From positions 7,558,857-7,622,856 of the forward strand of contig OY811973.1 of the NCBI GenBank assembly GCA_963681505.1: a stretch of 64,000 nucleotides of DNA. The letters are read 5' to 3'. A program made the position numbers and the translations under genes. This document shows, piece by piece, positions 23,121-35,197 of the stretch. The DNA is from Eunapius fragilis (lineage: Eukaryota > Porifera > Demospongiae > Spongillida > Spongillidae). Position 1 is the first letter of the stretch, and every line of letters begins with the position of its first letter. The notes below the pieces were generated by a model that saw only the letters and a program-made list of their open reading frames with translations, made no database searches and had not been told where the DNA came from.

Positions 23121-24413
23121 CCAGCTTTCAGGCCAGAGGGTCCTCCACTTAAACATTACAGGAATACATCCATTGAGCAGCTGGACGTAAAGAAACGAGA
23201 GATGTTTAAAGCAATGATACAAGTTAGTAAGCTTCCAGCTGAGACACTTAGGGTCTATGATACAGGAGGTTACTGCACAAGGATCATGGACAATCTGAAT
23301 TCACCTGCAGTGAATGAGACAGTTCATTCACAGTTTTCTACAGAGTCCTCTTTGAATTCCATTCCTCTTTCAGCTTCAGCATCACATGTTCAGTCCTCTT
23401 CAGCTTCACATGTTCAGTCCTCTTCAGCATCACATGTTCAGTCCTCTTCAGCATCACATGTTCAGTCCTCTTCAGCATCACATGTTCAGTCCTCTTCAGC
23501 ATCACATGTTCCGTCCTCTTCAGCATCACATGTTCAGTCCTCTTCAGCATCACATGTTCCGTCCTCTTCAGCATCACATGTTCAGTCCTCTTCAGCATCA
23601 CATGTTCAGTCCTCTTCAGCATCACATGTTCAGTCCTCTTCAGCATCACATGTTCAGTCCTCTTCAGCATCACATGTTCAGTCCTCTTCAGCATCACATG
23701 TTCCGTCCTCTTCAGCATCACATGTTCAGTCCTCTTCAGCATCACATGTTCCGTCCTCTTCAGCATCACATGTTCCGTCCTCTTCAGCATCACATGTTCA
23801 GTCCTCTTCAGCATCACATGTTCAGTCCTCTTCAGCATCACATGTTCAGTCCTCTTCAGCATCACATGTTCAGTCCTCTTCAGCATCACATGTTCAGTCC
23901 TCTTCAGCATCACATGTTCAGTCCTCTTCAGCATCACATGTTCAGTCCTCTTCAGCATCACATGTTCAGTCCTCTTCAGCATCCCATGTTCAGTCCTCTT
24001 CAGCATCACATGTTCAGTCCTCTTCAGCATCACATGTTCAGTCCTCTTCAGCATCACATGTTCCGTCCTCTTCAGCTTCAGCGTCACATGTCCTACACAA
24101 CAGTATTGGAATGGAAAAACAGTTAAAAACCAAAACTGCAGACAAAATTAGTCGATTCCTAGGCAATACTAGTTGGAACGAAATAGTACAACTCGATGCT
24201 CTTAGAAACAAAATCAAGACGACAAAAAGAGCAAAACACGATACGACAAGAATATCAATGGGAAGGCAGCACGATAAGATACTGAAGGTTTTGATGATTA
24301 AGATATCTGATGAATGCCAAAGGCTATCCACTGTAACTCCAAAAAACAATGAGAGAATCAATGAAGGAAAACGACTGATCTCTGAATTGGAACATCAAAT
24401 AACGGTCAATTAG
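23121..24413 (+). pseudogene. SAP-family gene, C-terminal tail with Ser-rich repeats
   Basis: In frame with the previous segment after the TAG. It begins PAFRPEGPPLKHYRNTS. An 8-residue repeat SSSASHVQ (sometimes SSSASHVP) follows about 29 times, then a basic helical tail with 'DKISRFLGNTSWNEIVQLDA' and 'LISELEHQITVN' before the stop at 24413. The repeat is translated cleanly in this frame, but the tract is open in several other frames because its unit is 24 bp. Confidence 0.6.
23384..24078. repeat. 24-bp coding minisatellite, about 29 copies
   Basis: The unit is 'tcttcagcatcacatgttca' plus 'gtcc'. Almost the only variation is cag/ccg at one codon (Gln/Pro). High uniformity means recent expansion or homogenisation. 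Complementary and shifted open frames through the tract are shadows. Confidence 0.95.
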
Positions 24414-24833
24414 AAAAACAATGTAGTGACAGTGTCTGTACGCGGAGTTAACACAACTACATGAGCTTGTATACACTTATGTGGGCAAAGTACACATCGC
24501 ATAGTATAAAAAACTAGAAATTAGCGTCAGTATAATTACTAGACCAGTAAGTGCTTTAAATAGAACGCGTTTCGTGGTACTAACAATACATGCAGTTGCA
24601 GAGCTGCAAAAACGTCTAAATAATATAAAGCAGAAACTTCGTAACGAGAAAAGGGAAGCGTGCTAAGCTTTGTTTAAACCCGAATGATATATGCTTTTAC
24701 CTGTGCGTAATGCTATAAGTAGCGTTCGCTGTTTCTAACAAGGAACGGCGCAACCCATTCATCTGCACCCATCGCTTTACATCACACCGAACAACTTAAT
24801 TAGTTATATAAAACTCACTGGATCATGGAACCG
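24414..24833. other. Intergenic, nothing recognised
   Basis: Follows the SAP-family stop codon. No polyadenylation signal or terminal inverted repeat could be tied to that gene. The last six bases, 'gaaccg', are the target duplication of the next element. Confidence 0.4.
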
Positions 24834-25732
24834 CAGGGGCGGATGCAGGATTTTGGCGAGGGGGGGGGTTCCGACATGAATAATTGATGAGGAGGGGGGC
24901 GAGCGAAAAATTTTGTGGTACGCATTCCAATTTTTCCACAGATTGTACATGTAAGGGGGCCGGGGATTGGAAACTAAGGCAATCAACACCAATAAATGAG
25001 TGACACTCCGTTACATTTCTGCCGGCTATTGCAGTCTTATGGATTTAAATGGCTGTGTTGTTACATGCATGCGGTTTCCATTGCTATTTGAACCACTTAC
25101 AATTTATAATCGCACTCCGGCAGATGACCTACTTCAAGCAGTGAACAGTATAACATTCGCGCGCGAAAAATTTTTTGCACACATTCCACAGATTGTACAT
25201 GTAGGGGGATTAGAAACGGAAGCAATCATAACCAATAAATGCGTGCCACTCCGTTACGTTCTGGTTTCCAGGCTATTGTGGTTTTGCGGATTTAAACGGC
25301 TCTATTGTGTTTCGTCGCAGATTTGCATTGTACGCCGGCTTAGTTTCTTTTTTAAAATTTATAATTTAAAATTTAAATTTGCAATGGTCTTGCAGCAAGG
25401 TGCATTCAACCTTGATGGGTACTAATAACAGAGCACGAATCAAAATAACTGCGGAAAGAATCGCTCTATAATACGACCTTGGGTTAGCATTTTGGAATAC
25501 ATTTACCTTACGTATAAATACCAGCCTACTACGTATCTCGCAATTTACAGACTAAAATATAGTACTAACCAACGAATAAGCAATAAGAATAAGCTATTTA
25601 GCAACTTCACGAAGTGCACTCCGTAGAAATGTATATCTCACGTGCGACACGTCATATGCTAATTATATTCATATTCAGGTTCGAGGGGGGGGGTCCAGAC
25701 ACCCTGGACCCCCCCCCCTGGATCCGCCACTG
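24834..25732. mobile_element. Non-autonomous TIR element, CAGGGGCGG termini, 6-bp TSD
   Basis: The left end is CAGGGGCGGATGCAGGATTT and the right end is the complement of CAGTGGCGGATCCAGGG. Both are followed by poly-G/C subterminal tracts. 'gaaccg' flanks both sides (24828-24833 and 25733-25738). An internal duplication relates 24904-25060 to about 25161-25310 ('gcgaaaaatttt', 'cacagattgtacatgta', 'gccactccgttac'). The terminus resembles that of hAT copy A at 17340, so a hAT-type enzyme is the likely mover. A 6-bp rather than 8-bp duplication is atypical for hAT. Confidence 0.8.
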
Positions 25733-25742
25733 GAACCGTTAC

Positions 25743-26752
25743 CATAGATATTATAGTAGAAGGATAGGAAACGCAGTCAATTAAAACGACCTAACACCTG
25801 CAGTCCGCATAGTTCTCGTACCCATGCCACCATCATGGCTCGATGTCAAGTCTTCTTCAACAGTATCGTAGAAAACAGCCATTTCAAAGCCTCGTAGGTA
25901 GGAACATGCTTGTATGCGCGCATCATGCACGTAAAGCAACGTTGATTTGGTTTTTTTTTGTAGGAGATTTTATTGCCGTTTTAGACATAGATATTATAAT
26001 ATCTATGCTTTAGACGACATCGTGTTGGATGAAAGTTTTTTTGCTGCCATAACAGACGAGACAGGAAACAAGCTGACTTTATCTAAGGGGATGTGCACTG
26101 GTAGTCTGGTAGCGTCTTCCTCTTTGTTCTGCAGTCCATCCTAAACTTGGAGTGCCCAGTCCGATTCATCAGGTCTATGCAGACATGAAACGGCACCTTG
26201 TTTTCTCCCCGTAAGAAGCTTATTATACCAAAACCAAAATGCGTTGCTGTATAGAATTCATTTTCCAACATGCATATTGCATATGGTCCTGAACAGCCTC
26301 AAAATACGCACGCTACACGCCGCAGTTTGACCTCATATCAGGAAGTAGTTTTTTTGGCCCTCACACGTACAAAATCAATCTGGCATAGGGGAAAAACACA
26401 CCATGCTGTGTAGTTTCACGAAAGCTACACGAAAAAACATTCCAATACGATTTAAACATATCGGTTTGCATTCAGTACGCCTCACTTCACTTATATAGGT
26501 AATTACTACAAACCCGCGTATCTACCGTTGCAGGCATGTGCCACTGATAATATTTACATCACCGTGATCAGCGTCAGCAGCTCTATCAGAATAATAGCAC
26601 AAACGTTCTCTATCTCTTCAAACTCTAGTCGTCGTTTTGGGGGAGTAGCGTTTCACACTCAATTAACAACTATGCGGACTACGCGCCGTAAAATCTACAG
26701 TAGAGTATGGCTCACGTGATTTGTTTCCTATCCTTCTACTCTAATATCTATG
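25743..26752. mobile_element. Non-autonomous TIR element, CATAGATATTA termini, 7-bp TSD
   Basis: The ends match over about 31 bp: left CATAGATATTATAGTAGAAG, then 'gataggaaac'; right the complement with one or two changes. 'ccgttac' flanks both ends (25736-25742 and 26753-26759). A third internal copy of the end sequence, as a small palindrome ('catagatattataatatctatg'), lies near 25985-26008. No transposase is encoded. Its target duplication overlaps that of the element ending at 25732. Confidence 0.85.
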
Positions 26753-26804
26753 CCGTTACTGGAACTATTGCACAGACATTTTTTTTAATTTGGCCATGAA
26801 AATG

Positions 26805-28181
26805 TCACGTGCGCTCACGTAAAATATGAATATAATTAAACTGTGCTATAAATTTTACCCATGCCTTAACTCCCCTGAGTTTGCTGTCATCAACAACTCC
26901 AAAATCTACTCTATCATCCCTATGGCCTCTAAATGACAAAACTTGTTTTTCCAAAAAGTCAACAGCCATTACAATATGACGAAGAATCTCCTTATTTTCA
27001 TTGGCCTGCTTATCTTGCTGCTTTAGAAGACGGGTATCAACGCGTGCTTCAGGGTTCCGATAGTTTTGGCGAAAAAGATCTGCCCGTTCCTCAGCCTGCA
27101 CATTAACTGCGTTTTTCGCACGAGAAGATAGGATGTCCTCTTTACCAAGTGCTTTGTTGTAAGGATATTGGTATGGGGATAAAATAAATACACCTGGTAA
27201 TGATCCACGAGATCCTCTTCTTTTTGGTCCTTCTGTAAAAAGTATACAGCAGCGACAGATCCCTCCTCTCAGAAGACCACTGTAAGACAACCAAGGAAAA
27301 TCATTTAATCACTTAAGCTGAAATTTAACTTTCCATGATTTTCCACTTTTTGTGACAGAATGAGAATGCAGATCATCTGAAGTCACTGGTTTTGAGTGGC
27401 ATGTCAGATACTGCATTCTCTGAGCATCACTTAAGTTAATCGACAAGCACCTAAGTGCATTGCATAAGCCATGTGCTGCTTGTAAAAGGGATCCCAGGTC
27501 GACACTCTCACTTTGTGTATAAATTCCATCTGCATTCACTGTACTGCTAGACTCAAAAGCACTTACAATAACACTACTCTGCACTTCTGCAATTTACATT
27601 GCCACTGCTGAAACCCCACTGAAACCACTGCTATTACCACTGTTACTGATAGTACTATTGCCACTGCTACTGAAAACACTGCTGCTACTGAAACCACTGC
27701 TACTATTGCCACTGTCACTGATGCCACCGCTGAAAACACTGCTACTGTTGCCACTGTCACTGCATGATGCCACTGCATGCTGAAAACACTGCTACTGTTG
27801 CCACTGTCACTGATGCCACTGCTGAAAACACTGCTACTGTTGCCACTGTCACTGATGCCACTGCTGAAAACACTGCAACTGTTGCCACTGTCACTGATGC
27901 CACTGCTGAAAACACTGCTACTGTTGCCACTGTCACTGATGCCACTGCTGAAAACACTGCTACTGTTGCCACTGTCACTGATGCCACTGCTGAAAACACT
28001 GCAACTGTTGCCACTGTCACTGATGCCACTGCTGAAAACACTGCTACTATTGCCACTGCTGAAAACACTGCTATAATTGCTGGAACAATATGCACTACCA
28101 TTGCTGCTCGATGGAGACAGGTGAGGTATCTTTTGCTTCTTCACAGGTTCGCATGAATCATCAGGATGTTTTAGCGATCTA
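26805..28181 (-). pseudogene. hAT transposase, N-terminal half (copy B)
   Basis: On the minus strand this opens after 'gtcattttag' with 'RSLKHPDDSCEPVKKQKIPH'. It passes through a Ser/Gly-rich 14-residue repeat, then shows 'LSDAQRMQYLTCHSKPV', 'LNDFPWLSYS', GGICRCCILF, 'NKALGKEDILSSRAKN', 'ENKEILRHIVMAVDFLEKQ' and LSFRGHRDD. This is the TTF-type zinc finger and linker order of ZMYM1/THAP-like hAT transposases. An in-frame TGA at 27309-27311 replaces an expected Trp before LNDFPW, and the sequence degrades after FRGHRDD. Catalytic and dimerisation parts are absent. Confidence 0.72.
27660..28075. repeat. 42-bp minisatellite in hAT copy B
   Basis: The unit 'actgctgaaaacactgct' plus 'actgttgccactgtcactgatgcc' recurs about nine times. 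It encodes SGISDSGNSSSVFS-like 14-residue repeats on the minus strand. Plus-strand and shifted frames are open only because the unit is a multiple of three. Confidence 0.92.
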
Positions 28182-28480
28182 AAATGACATGAAAAGCTCA
28201 ATGGGACAATGTGGAAGCTAGAGCACCCACAGCTGACCCTGGACAGTTAACCTGTTACCACACATGCAATTACTGTATGAGCAGAAAACCGCGTAATTCT
28301 ATCAGTGGTCAAGTGGTCCATAAGACATATGTGTATCGAAATACACTTCAGTTCATGAATATATAAAGTATCAACTAGCTAGGCAAACCTCTTCAAAAAA
28401 GTCGTGATGCTGCCTTGCCGTTTGTTCCTCGCACAGCAATCCTTACGCGTTTCAGCCATTTTTAGTTAGCCGACTTTTTA
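28182..28480. other. Flank of hAT copy B
   Basis: A stretch at about 28384-28440 ('aggcaaacct', 'cttgccgtttgttcctcgcaca') resembles 17619-17665 beside hAT copy A, so some of this is probably hAT subterminal sequence. No gene was recognised. Confidence 0.45.
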
Positions 28481-28550
28481 ATAGTACCCCGTTGAAGTTA
28501 GCCGCACATTCCTCAGCCGCACATTTTACAATGAATAAGTTAACATTCCA
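28481..28550 (-). repeat. Fragment of foldback F2 outer flank
   Basis: 'accccgttgaagttagccgcacattc' in blocks is the reverse complement of 38080-38125, just outside the right arm of foldback F2. Confidence 0.6.
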
Positions 28551-29092
28551 CTAGCGGCGGGCGGCGGATGTGCGCGTTTGATGACTGTACGAGGTTGGTC
28601 CACGGTTGTCGATATGACCATTCTAACGGCGATGCTTAGGGCATGGTAAGTACGCAACGAATCTAAGTCTCAGCTTTCCCCAAACTCAGAGAATATAATA
28701 TAAAACTTCCGTGACTATACACGAATAAAATTTATAATCAAAACTGACACAACATGCAACTCATACGCTATGCTCACAGTTCCTAGATGCTTAAAAAATG
28801 TAGCAAACATCCTTAGTGTAGGACCAATGCATGCGACGCTTCAGAACGGGTCCAAACCAACTGATCAGCTATTCATGGCTCGGGTCTTACATGTATATGA
28901 AAAGTACATGCACCACTGGTTTCCAACATAGAGGGACTGAGTTGCACCATGCTCTGAACCACCATTCATCTTCTGAAATAGTGCATTGAACTGAACTCAG
29001 GCAGTGCTATAGTTGTTTTGACACAAAACTTTGTTCTGTCATGTATATATATAGGCAGCCTCAGATCAGTTCAAACATATTGATGCAATACA
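28551..29092. other. Intergenic, one exon-like start
   Basis: A plus-strand ATG at about 28579 opens a 22-codon frame ending at a strong GTAAGT donor near 28649. I could not find a matching second exon in phase. Nothing else was recognised before the satellite. Confidence 0.3.
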
Positions 29093-32000
29093 TTATTCTT
29101 CACTGTGGATGGACACCACCTCTGTAGGTTCTAAAGCAGATCCAGACGTTCTGATGACAATTCCCTGTTCCCACAGAGTAGGTGTGTACAAGTGAGGGTG
29201 GGGAACGCAACGCCACGTGTAGTTCCCCAATGCCTGGCCAACATATGAGTGACCCCCAAATGAAGTTATTTGCATATAATTTTCACTGATGGATGCCACC
29301 TCTGTAAATTCTAAAGCAGATCCAGACATTCTGATGACAGTTCCCTGTTCCCACCGTGTAGATGTGTACATGTGAGGATGGGGAACCCAACGCCACGCGT
29401 AGTTCCCCTATGCCTGGCCAACTTGGAAGTGACCCCCAATTATTCACATATCATCTTAACTGAAGATGGATGCTACCTCTGTAAGTTTTAAAGCGGATCC
29501 AGACATTCTGATTACAGTTCCATGTTCCCACAGGGGAGGTGAGTACATGTGAGAATGGGTAACCCAACACCACGCGTAGTTCCCCAATGCCTGGCCAACT
29601 TGTGAGTGACCCCCAAATGAAATTATTCACACATTATCTTAACTGAAGATGGATGCCACCGCTGTAAGTTCTAAAGCGGATCCAGACATTCTGATGACAG
29701 TTCCCTGTTCCCACAGGGTAGGTGTGCTCATGTGAGGATGGGGAACCCAATGCCACGCGTAGTTCCCCAATGCCTGGCCAACTTGTGAGTGACCCCCAAA
29801 TGAAATTATTCACATATCATCTTAACTGAAGATGGATGCCATCTCTGTAAGTTCTAAAGCGGATCCAGACATTCTGATGACAGTTCCATGTTCCCACAGG
29901 GGAGCTGAGTGCATGTGAGGTGGGGAACCCAACGCCACGCGTAGTTACCCAATGCCTGGCCAACTTGTGAGTGACCCCCAAATGAAATTATTCACATATC
30001 ATCTTTACTGAAGATGGATGCCACCTCTGTAAGTTCCAAAGCGGATCCAGACAATCTGATGACAGTTCCCTGTTCCCACAGGGTAGGTGTGCTCCTGCGA
30101 GGATGGGGAACCCAACGCCACGCGTAGTTCCCCTATGCCTGGCCAACTTGTGAGAGACCCCCAAATGAAATTATTCACATATCATCTTAACTGAAGATGG
30201 ATGCCACCTATGTAAGTTCTAAAGCGGATCCAGACATTCTGATGACAGTTCCATGTTCCCACAGGGGAGATGAGTGCATGTGAGGATGGGGAACCCAACG
30301 CCACGCGCAGTTACCCAATGCCTGGCCAACTTGTGAGTGATCCCCAAATGAAATTATTCACATATTATCTTAACTGAAGATGGATGCCACCTCTGTAAGT
30401 TCTAAAGCGGATCCAGACATTCTGATGACAGTTCCATGTTCCGACTGGGGAGGTGAGTGCATGTGAGGATGGGGAACCCAACGCCACTCGTAGTTACCCA
30501 ATGCCTGGCCAACCGTGAGTGAACCCCGAATGAAAATATTCACATATTATCTTAACTGAAGATGGATGCCACCTCTGTAAGTTCCAAAGCGGATCCAGAC
30601 ATTCTGATGACAGTTCCCTGTTCCCACAGGGTAGGTGTGCGCATGTGAGGATGGGGAACCCAACGCCACGCGTAGTTTCCCTATGCCTGGCCAACTTGTG
30701 AGAGACCCCCAAATGAAATTATTCACATATCATCTTAACTGAAGATGGATGCCACCTCTGTAAGTTCTAAAGCAGATCCAGATATTCTGATAACAGTTCC
30801 ATGTTCCCACAGGGTAGATGTGCTCATGTGAGGATGGGGAACCCAACGCCACGCGTAGTTCCCCTATGCCTGGCCAACTTGTGAGTGACCCCCAAATGAA
30901 ATTTATCACATATCATCTTAACTGAAGATGGATGCCACCTCTGTAAGTTCTAAAGCGGATCCAGACATTCTGATGACAGTTCCATGTTCCCACAGGGGAG
31001 GTGAGTGCATGTGAGGATGGGGAACCCAACGCCACGCGTAGTTACCCAATGCCTGGCCAACTTGTGAGTGATCCCCAAATGAAATTATTCACATACTATC
31101 TTAACTGAAGATGGATGCCACCTCTGTAAGTTCTAAAGCAGATTCAGACATTCTGATGACAATTCCCTGTCCCACAGGGTAGGTGTGTACATGTGAGGAT
31201 GGGGAACCCAACGCCACGCGTAGTTCCCCAATGCCTGGCCAACTTGTGAGTGACCCCCAAATGAAATTATTCACATATCATCTTAACTGAAGATGGATGC
31301 CACCTCTGTAAGTTCTAAAGCGGTTCCAGACATTCTGATAACAGTTCCATGTTCCCACAGGGGAGGTAAGTACATATGAGGATGGGGAACCCAACGCCAC
31401 GCGTAGTTCCCCAATGCCTGGCCAACCTGTGAGTGACCCCCAAATGAAATTATTCACATATCATCTTAACGGAAGATAGATGCCACCTCTGTAAGTTCTA
31501 AAGCAGATCCAGATATTCTGATAACAGTACCATGTTCCCACAGGGTAGATGTGCTCATGTGAGGATGGGGAACCCAACGCCACGCGTAGTTCCCCTATGC
31601 CTGGCCAACTTGTGAGTGATCCCCAAATGAAATTATTCACATATTATCTTAACTGAAGATGGATGCCACCTCTGTAAGTTCTAAAGCGGATCCAGACATT
31701 CTGATGACAGTTCCATGTTCCCACAGGGGAGGTGAGTGCATGTGAGGATGGGGAACCCAACGCCACGCGTAGTTACCCAATGCCTGGCCAACTTGTGAGT
31801 GATCCCCAAATGAAATTATTCACATACTATCTTAACTAAAGATGGATGCCACCTCTGTAAGTTCTAAAGCAGATCCAGACATTCTGATGACAATTCCCTG
31901 TTCCCACAGGGTAGGTGTGTACATGTGAGGATGGGGAACCCAACGCCACGCGTAGTTCCTTTATGCCTGGCCAACTTGTGAGTGACCCCCAAATGAAATT

Positions 32001-34256
32001 ATTCACATCTCATCTTAACTGAAGATGGATGCCACCTCTGTAAGTTCTAAAGCGGTTCCAGACATTCTGATAACAGTTCCATGTTCCCACAGGGGAGGTA
32101 AGTACATATGAGGATGGGGAACCCAACGCCACGCGTAGTTCCCCAATGCCTGGCCAACCTGTGAGTGACCCCCAAATGAAATTGTTCACATATCATCTTA
32201 ACTGAAGATAGATGCCACCTCTGTAAGTTCTAAAGCAGATCCAGATATTCTGATAACAGTTCCATGTTCCCACAGGGTAGATGTGCTCATGTGAGGATGG
32301 GGAACCCAACGCCACGTGTAGTTCCCCTATGCCTGGCCAACTTGTGAGTGATCCCCAAATTAAATTATTCACATATTATCTTAACTGAAGATGGATGCCA
32401 CCTCTGTAAGTTCTAAAGCAGATCCAGATATTCTGATTACAGTTCCATGCTCCCGCAGGGGAGATGTGCTCATGTGAGGATGGGGAATCCAACGCCACGT
32501 GTAGTTCCCCAATGCCTGGCCAACTTGTGAGTGACCCCCAAATGAAATTATTCACATTTCATCTTAACTTAAGATGGATGCCACCTCTGTAAGTTGTAAG
32601 GCGGATTCAGACATTCTGATGACAGTTCCATGTTCCCACAGGGTAGGTGTGCTCATGTGAGGATGGGGAACCCAACGCCACGTGTAGTTCCCCAATGTCT
32701 GGCCAACTTGTGAGTGACACCCAAATGAAATTATTCACATATCATTTTAACTGAAGATGGATATCACCTCTGTAAGTTCTAAAGCAGATCCAGATATTCT
32801 GATGACAGTTCCATGTTCCCACATGGTAGGTGTGTATATGTGAGGATGGGGAACCCAACGCCACGCGTAATTCCCCAATGCCTGACCAATTTCTGAGTGA
32901 CTCCCAAATGAAATTATTCCCATCTCATCTTAACTGAAGATGGATGCCACCTCTGTAAGTTATATAGCAGATTCAGACATTCTGATGACAGTTCCCTGTT
33001 TCCACAAAGTAGGTGTGTACGTGTGAGGATGGGGGACCCAACGCCATACGTAGCTTCCAAATGCCTGGCCAACTTGTGAGGAACCTCAAATGAAATTATT
33101 CACACATCATGTTCACTGAAGATGAATGCCACCTCTGTACATTCTAAAGCAGATCCAGACATTCTGATGACAGTTCCCTGTTCCCACAGGGTAAGTGTGT
33201 ACATGTGTGGATGGGGAACCCAACGCCACGCGTAGTTCCCCAATGCCTGGCCAACCATGAGTGAACCCCGAATGAAATTATTAACATATCAACTTCACTG
33301 AAGATGGATGCCGCCTCTGTAAGTTCTAAAGTGGATCAAGACATTCTGATGACAGTTCCTAGTTCCCACAGGGTAGATGAGTACATGTGTGGATGGGGAA
33401 CCTAGCGCCACGCGTAGTTCCCTAATGCCGGGCCAACTTGTAAGGAACCTCAAATGAAATTTTTCACACATCAACTTTACTGAAGATGGATGCCACCTCT
33501 GTAAGTTCTAAAGCCGATCCAGACATTCTGATGATAGTTCCCTGTTCTCACAGGGTAGATGTGTACATGTGAGGATGGGGAACCCGACGCCATGTGTAGT
33601 TCCCAAATGCCTGGCCAACCTGTGAGTGAACCCCAAAGGAAATTATTAATATATCATCTTCACTGACGATGGATGCCACCTCTGTAAGTTCTTAAGTGAT
33701 AAGAGACATTCTGATGACAGTTCCCTGTTCCCACAGGGTAGATGTGTACAGGTGAGGATGGGGAACCCAACACCACGCGTAGTTCCCCAATGCCTGGCCA
33801 TCCTGTGAGTGAATCCCAAATGAAATTATGAACATATCAACTTCACTGAAGATGGATGCCGTCTCTGTAAGTTCTATAGTGGATCAAGACATTCTGATGA
33901 CAGTTCCTAGTTCCCACAGGGTTGATGAGTACATGTGTGGATGGGGAACCCAGCGCCACGCGTAGTTCCCTAATGCCGGGCCAACTTGTGAGGAACCTCA
34001 AATGAAATTATTCACACATCAACTTCACTGAAGATGGATGCCACCTCTGTAATTTCTAAAGCAGATCCAGACATTCTGATGATAGTTCCCTGTTCCCACA
34101 GGGTAGATGTGTACATGTGAGGATGGGGAACCCAACGCCATGTGTAGTTCCCAAATGCCTGGCCAACCTGTGAGTGAACCCCAAAGGAAATTATTAATAT
34201 ATCATCTTCACTGAAGATGGACGCCACCTCTGTAATTTCTAAAGCAGATCCATACA
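29093..34256 (+). repeat. 183-bp satellite, forward arm, about 28 copies
   Basis: The unit contains 'gatggatgccacctctgtaa', 'gcggatccagacattctgat', 'cacgcgtagttccccaatgc' and 'gtgagtgacccccaaatgaa'. Spacing of 'gatggatgcc' is 176, 184, 183, 182 and 183 bp over the first copies. Copies near both ends are more diverged than those in the middle, as expected for unequal exchange. 183 bp is 61 codons and a few copies are open on the minus strand, but most are closed by stops or indels, so I do not call it coding. Confidence 0.95.
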
Positions 34257-34554
34257 TTTTGTTCTAATTGTAAAATTAATGACAACACTTTAGCAACTGG
34301 TCTTAGTAACTCCTCAGATTTCATCTATTAATACCTGCACACCAAACCTTTCAACTAACACATGCTCCACACTAACACAAATCCATGTTTTTAAAAGCAT
34401 TAACATGTACTGAAATGTATCATTGTTTTGCATATTCCAAATTATAATACATCGGTCTTGCAGCACCTACTTGGTTATCCTTAAAAGCGTTGTCAAGTAG
34501 GCCATTGAAAAGATGGTCCCAGGAAGGAGAGAGCATCCAGGAACTAGCCATGGC
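34257..34554. other. Spacer between the opposed satellite arms
   Basis: About 300 bp of unique AT-rich sequence separates the forward and inverted arrays. No open frame or motif was recognised. Confidence 0.6.
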
Positions 34555-35158
34555 ATAGTGTTCCCCATCCTCACATGTAAACACCTACCCTGTGGGAACA
34601 GGGAACTGTCATCAAGAATGTGTGGATCTGCTATTAAACTTACAGAGGTGGCATCCATCTTCAGTGAAGATGTGATGGGAATAATTTCATTTGGGGGTCA
34701 CTCACAAGTTGGTCAGGCATTGGGGAACTACGTGTGGCATTGGGTTCCCCATCCTCACATGTACACACCTTCCCTGTGGGAACAGGGAATTGTCATCAGA
34801 ATGTCTGGATCTGCTTTAGAACTTAACAAAGGGTGGCATCCATCTTCAGTGAAGATTAGATGTGAATAATTTCATTTGGGGGTCACTCACAAGTTGGTCA
34901 GGCATTGGGGAACTATGCGTGGTGTTGGCTTCCCAATCCTCACATGTACACACCTACACTGTGGGAACAGGGAACTGTCATCAGAATGTCTGGATCTGCT
35001 TTCATAGGTGGCATCCATCTTTAGTGAAGATGATATGTGAATAATTTCATTTGGGGGTCACTAACTAGTCAGTCAGGCATTGGGGAGCTACGTGTGGCGT
35101 TGGGTACCCCATCCTGACATGTGCACACCTACCGTGTGGGAACAGGGAACTGTCATAT
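34555..35158 (-). repeat. 183-bp satellite, inverted arm, about 3.5 copies
   Basis: The same unit on the opposite strand ('ccccatcctcacatgta', 'gtggcatccatcttcagtga', 'tttgggggtcactcacaagt'). Its last copies are truncated. Together with the long forward arm this makes a strongly asymmetric inverted repeat. Confidence 0.92.
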
Positions 35159-35197
35159 TGATATCAAATGTATCATATTCCACTTATCACATTTCAG

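Noticed and set aside
23338-24126. Open frames MLKRTEHV (minus) and MFSPLQHH (plus) repeated about 29 times
   Set aside because: Shadow frames of the 24-bp minisatellite; the frame SSSASHVQ is the one continuous with the SAP-family protein.
23384-28075. Regular short repeats considered as CRISPR arrays
   Set aside because: Units are contiguous without unique spacers, lie in coding frames, and the DNA is clearly eukaryotic.
27757-28156. Thr/Ala- and Leu/Pro-rich open frames
   Set aside because: Shadows of the 42-bp minisatellite, which is coding on the minus strand as part of hAT copy B.
29093-35158. Short frames with SALEITEVASIFSE in the 183-bp satellite
   Set aside because: The unit is 61 codons long, so some copies stay open by chance, but most copies carry stops or indels and there is no sign of splicing.
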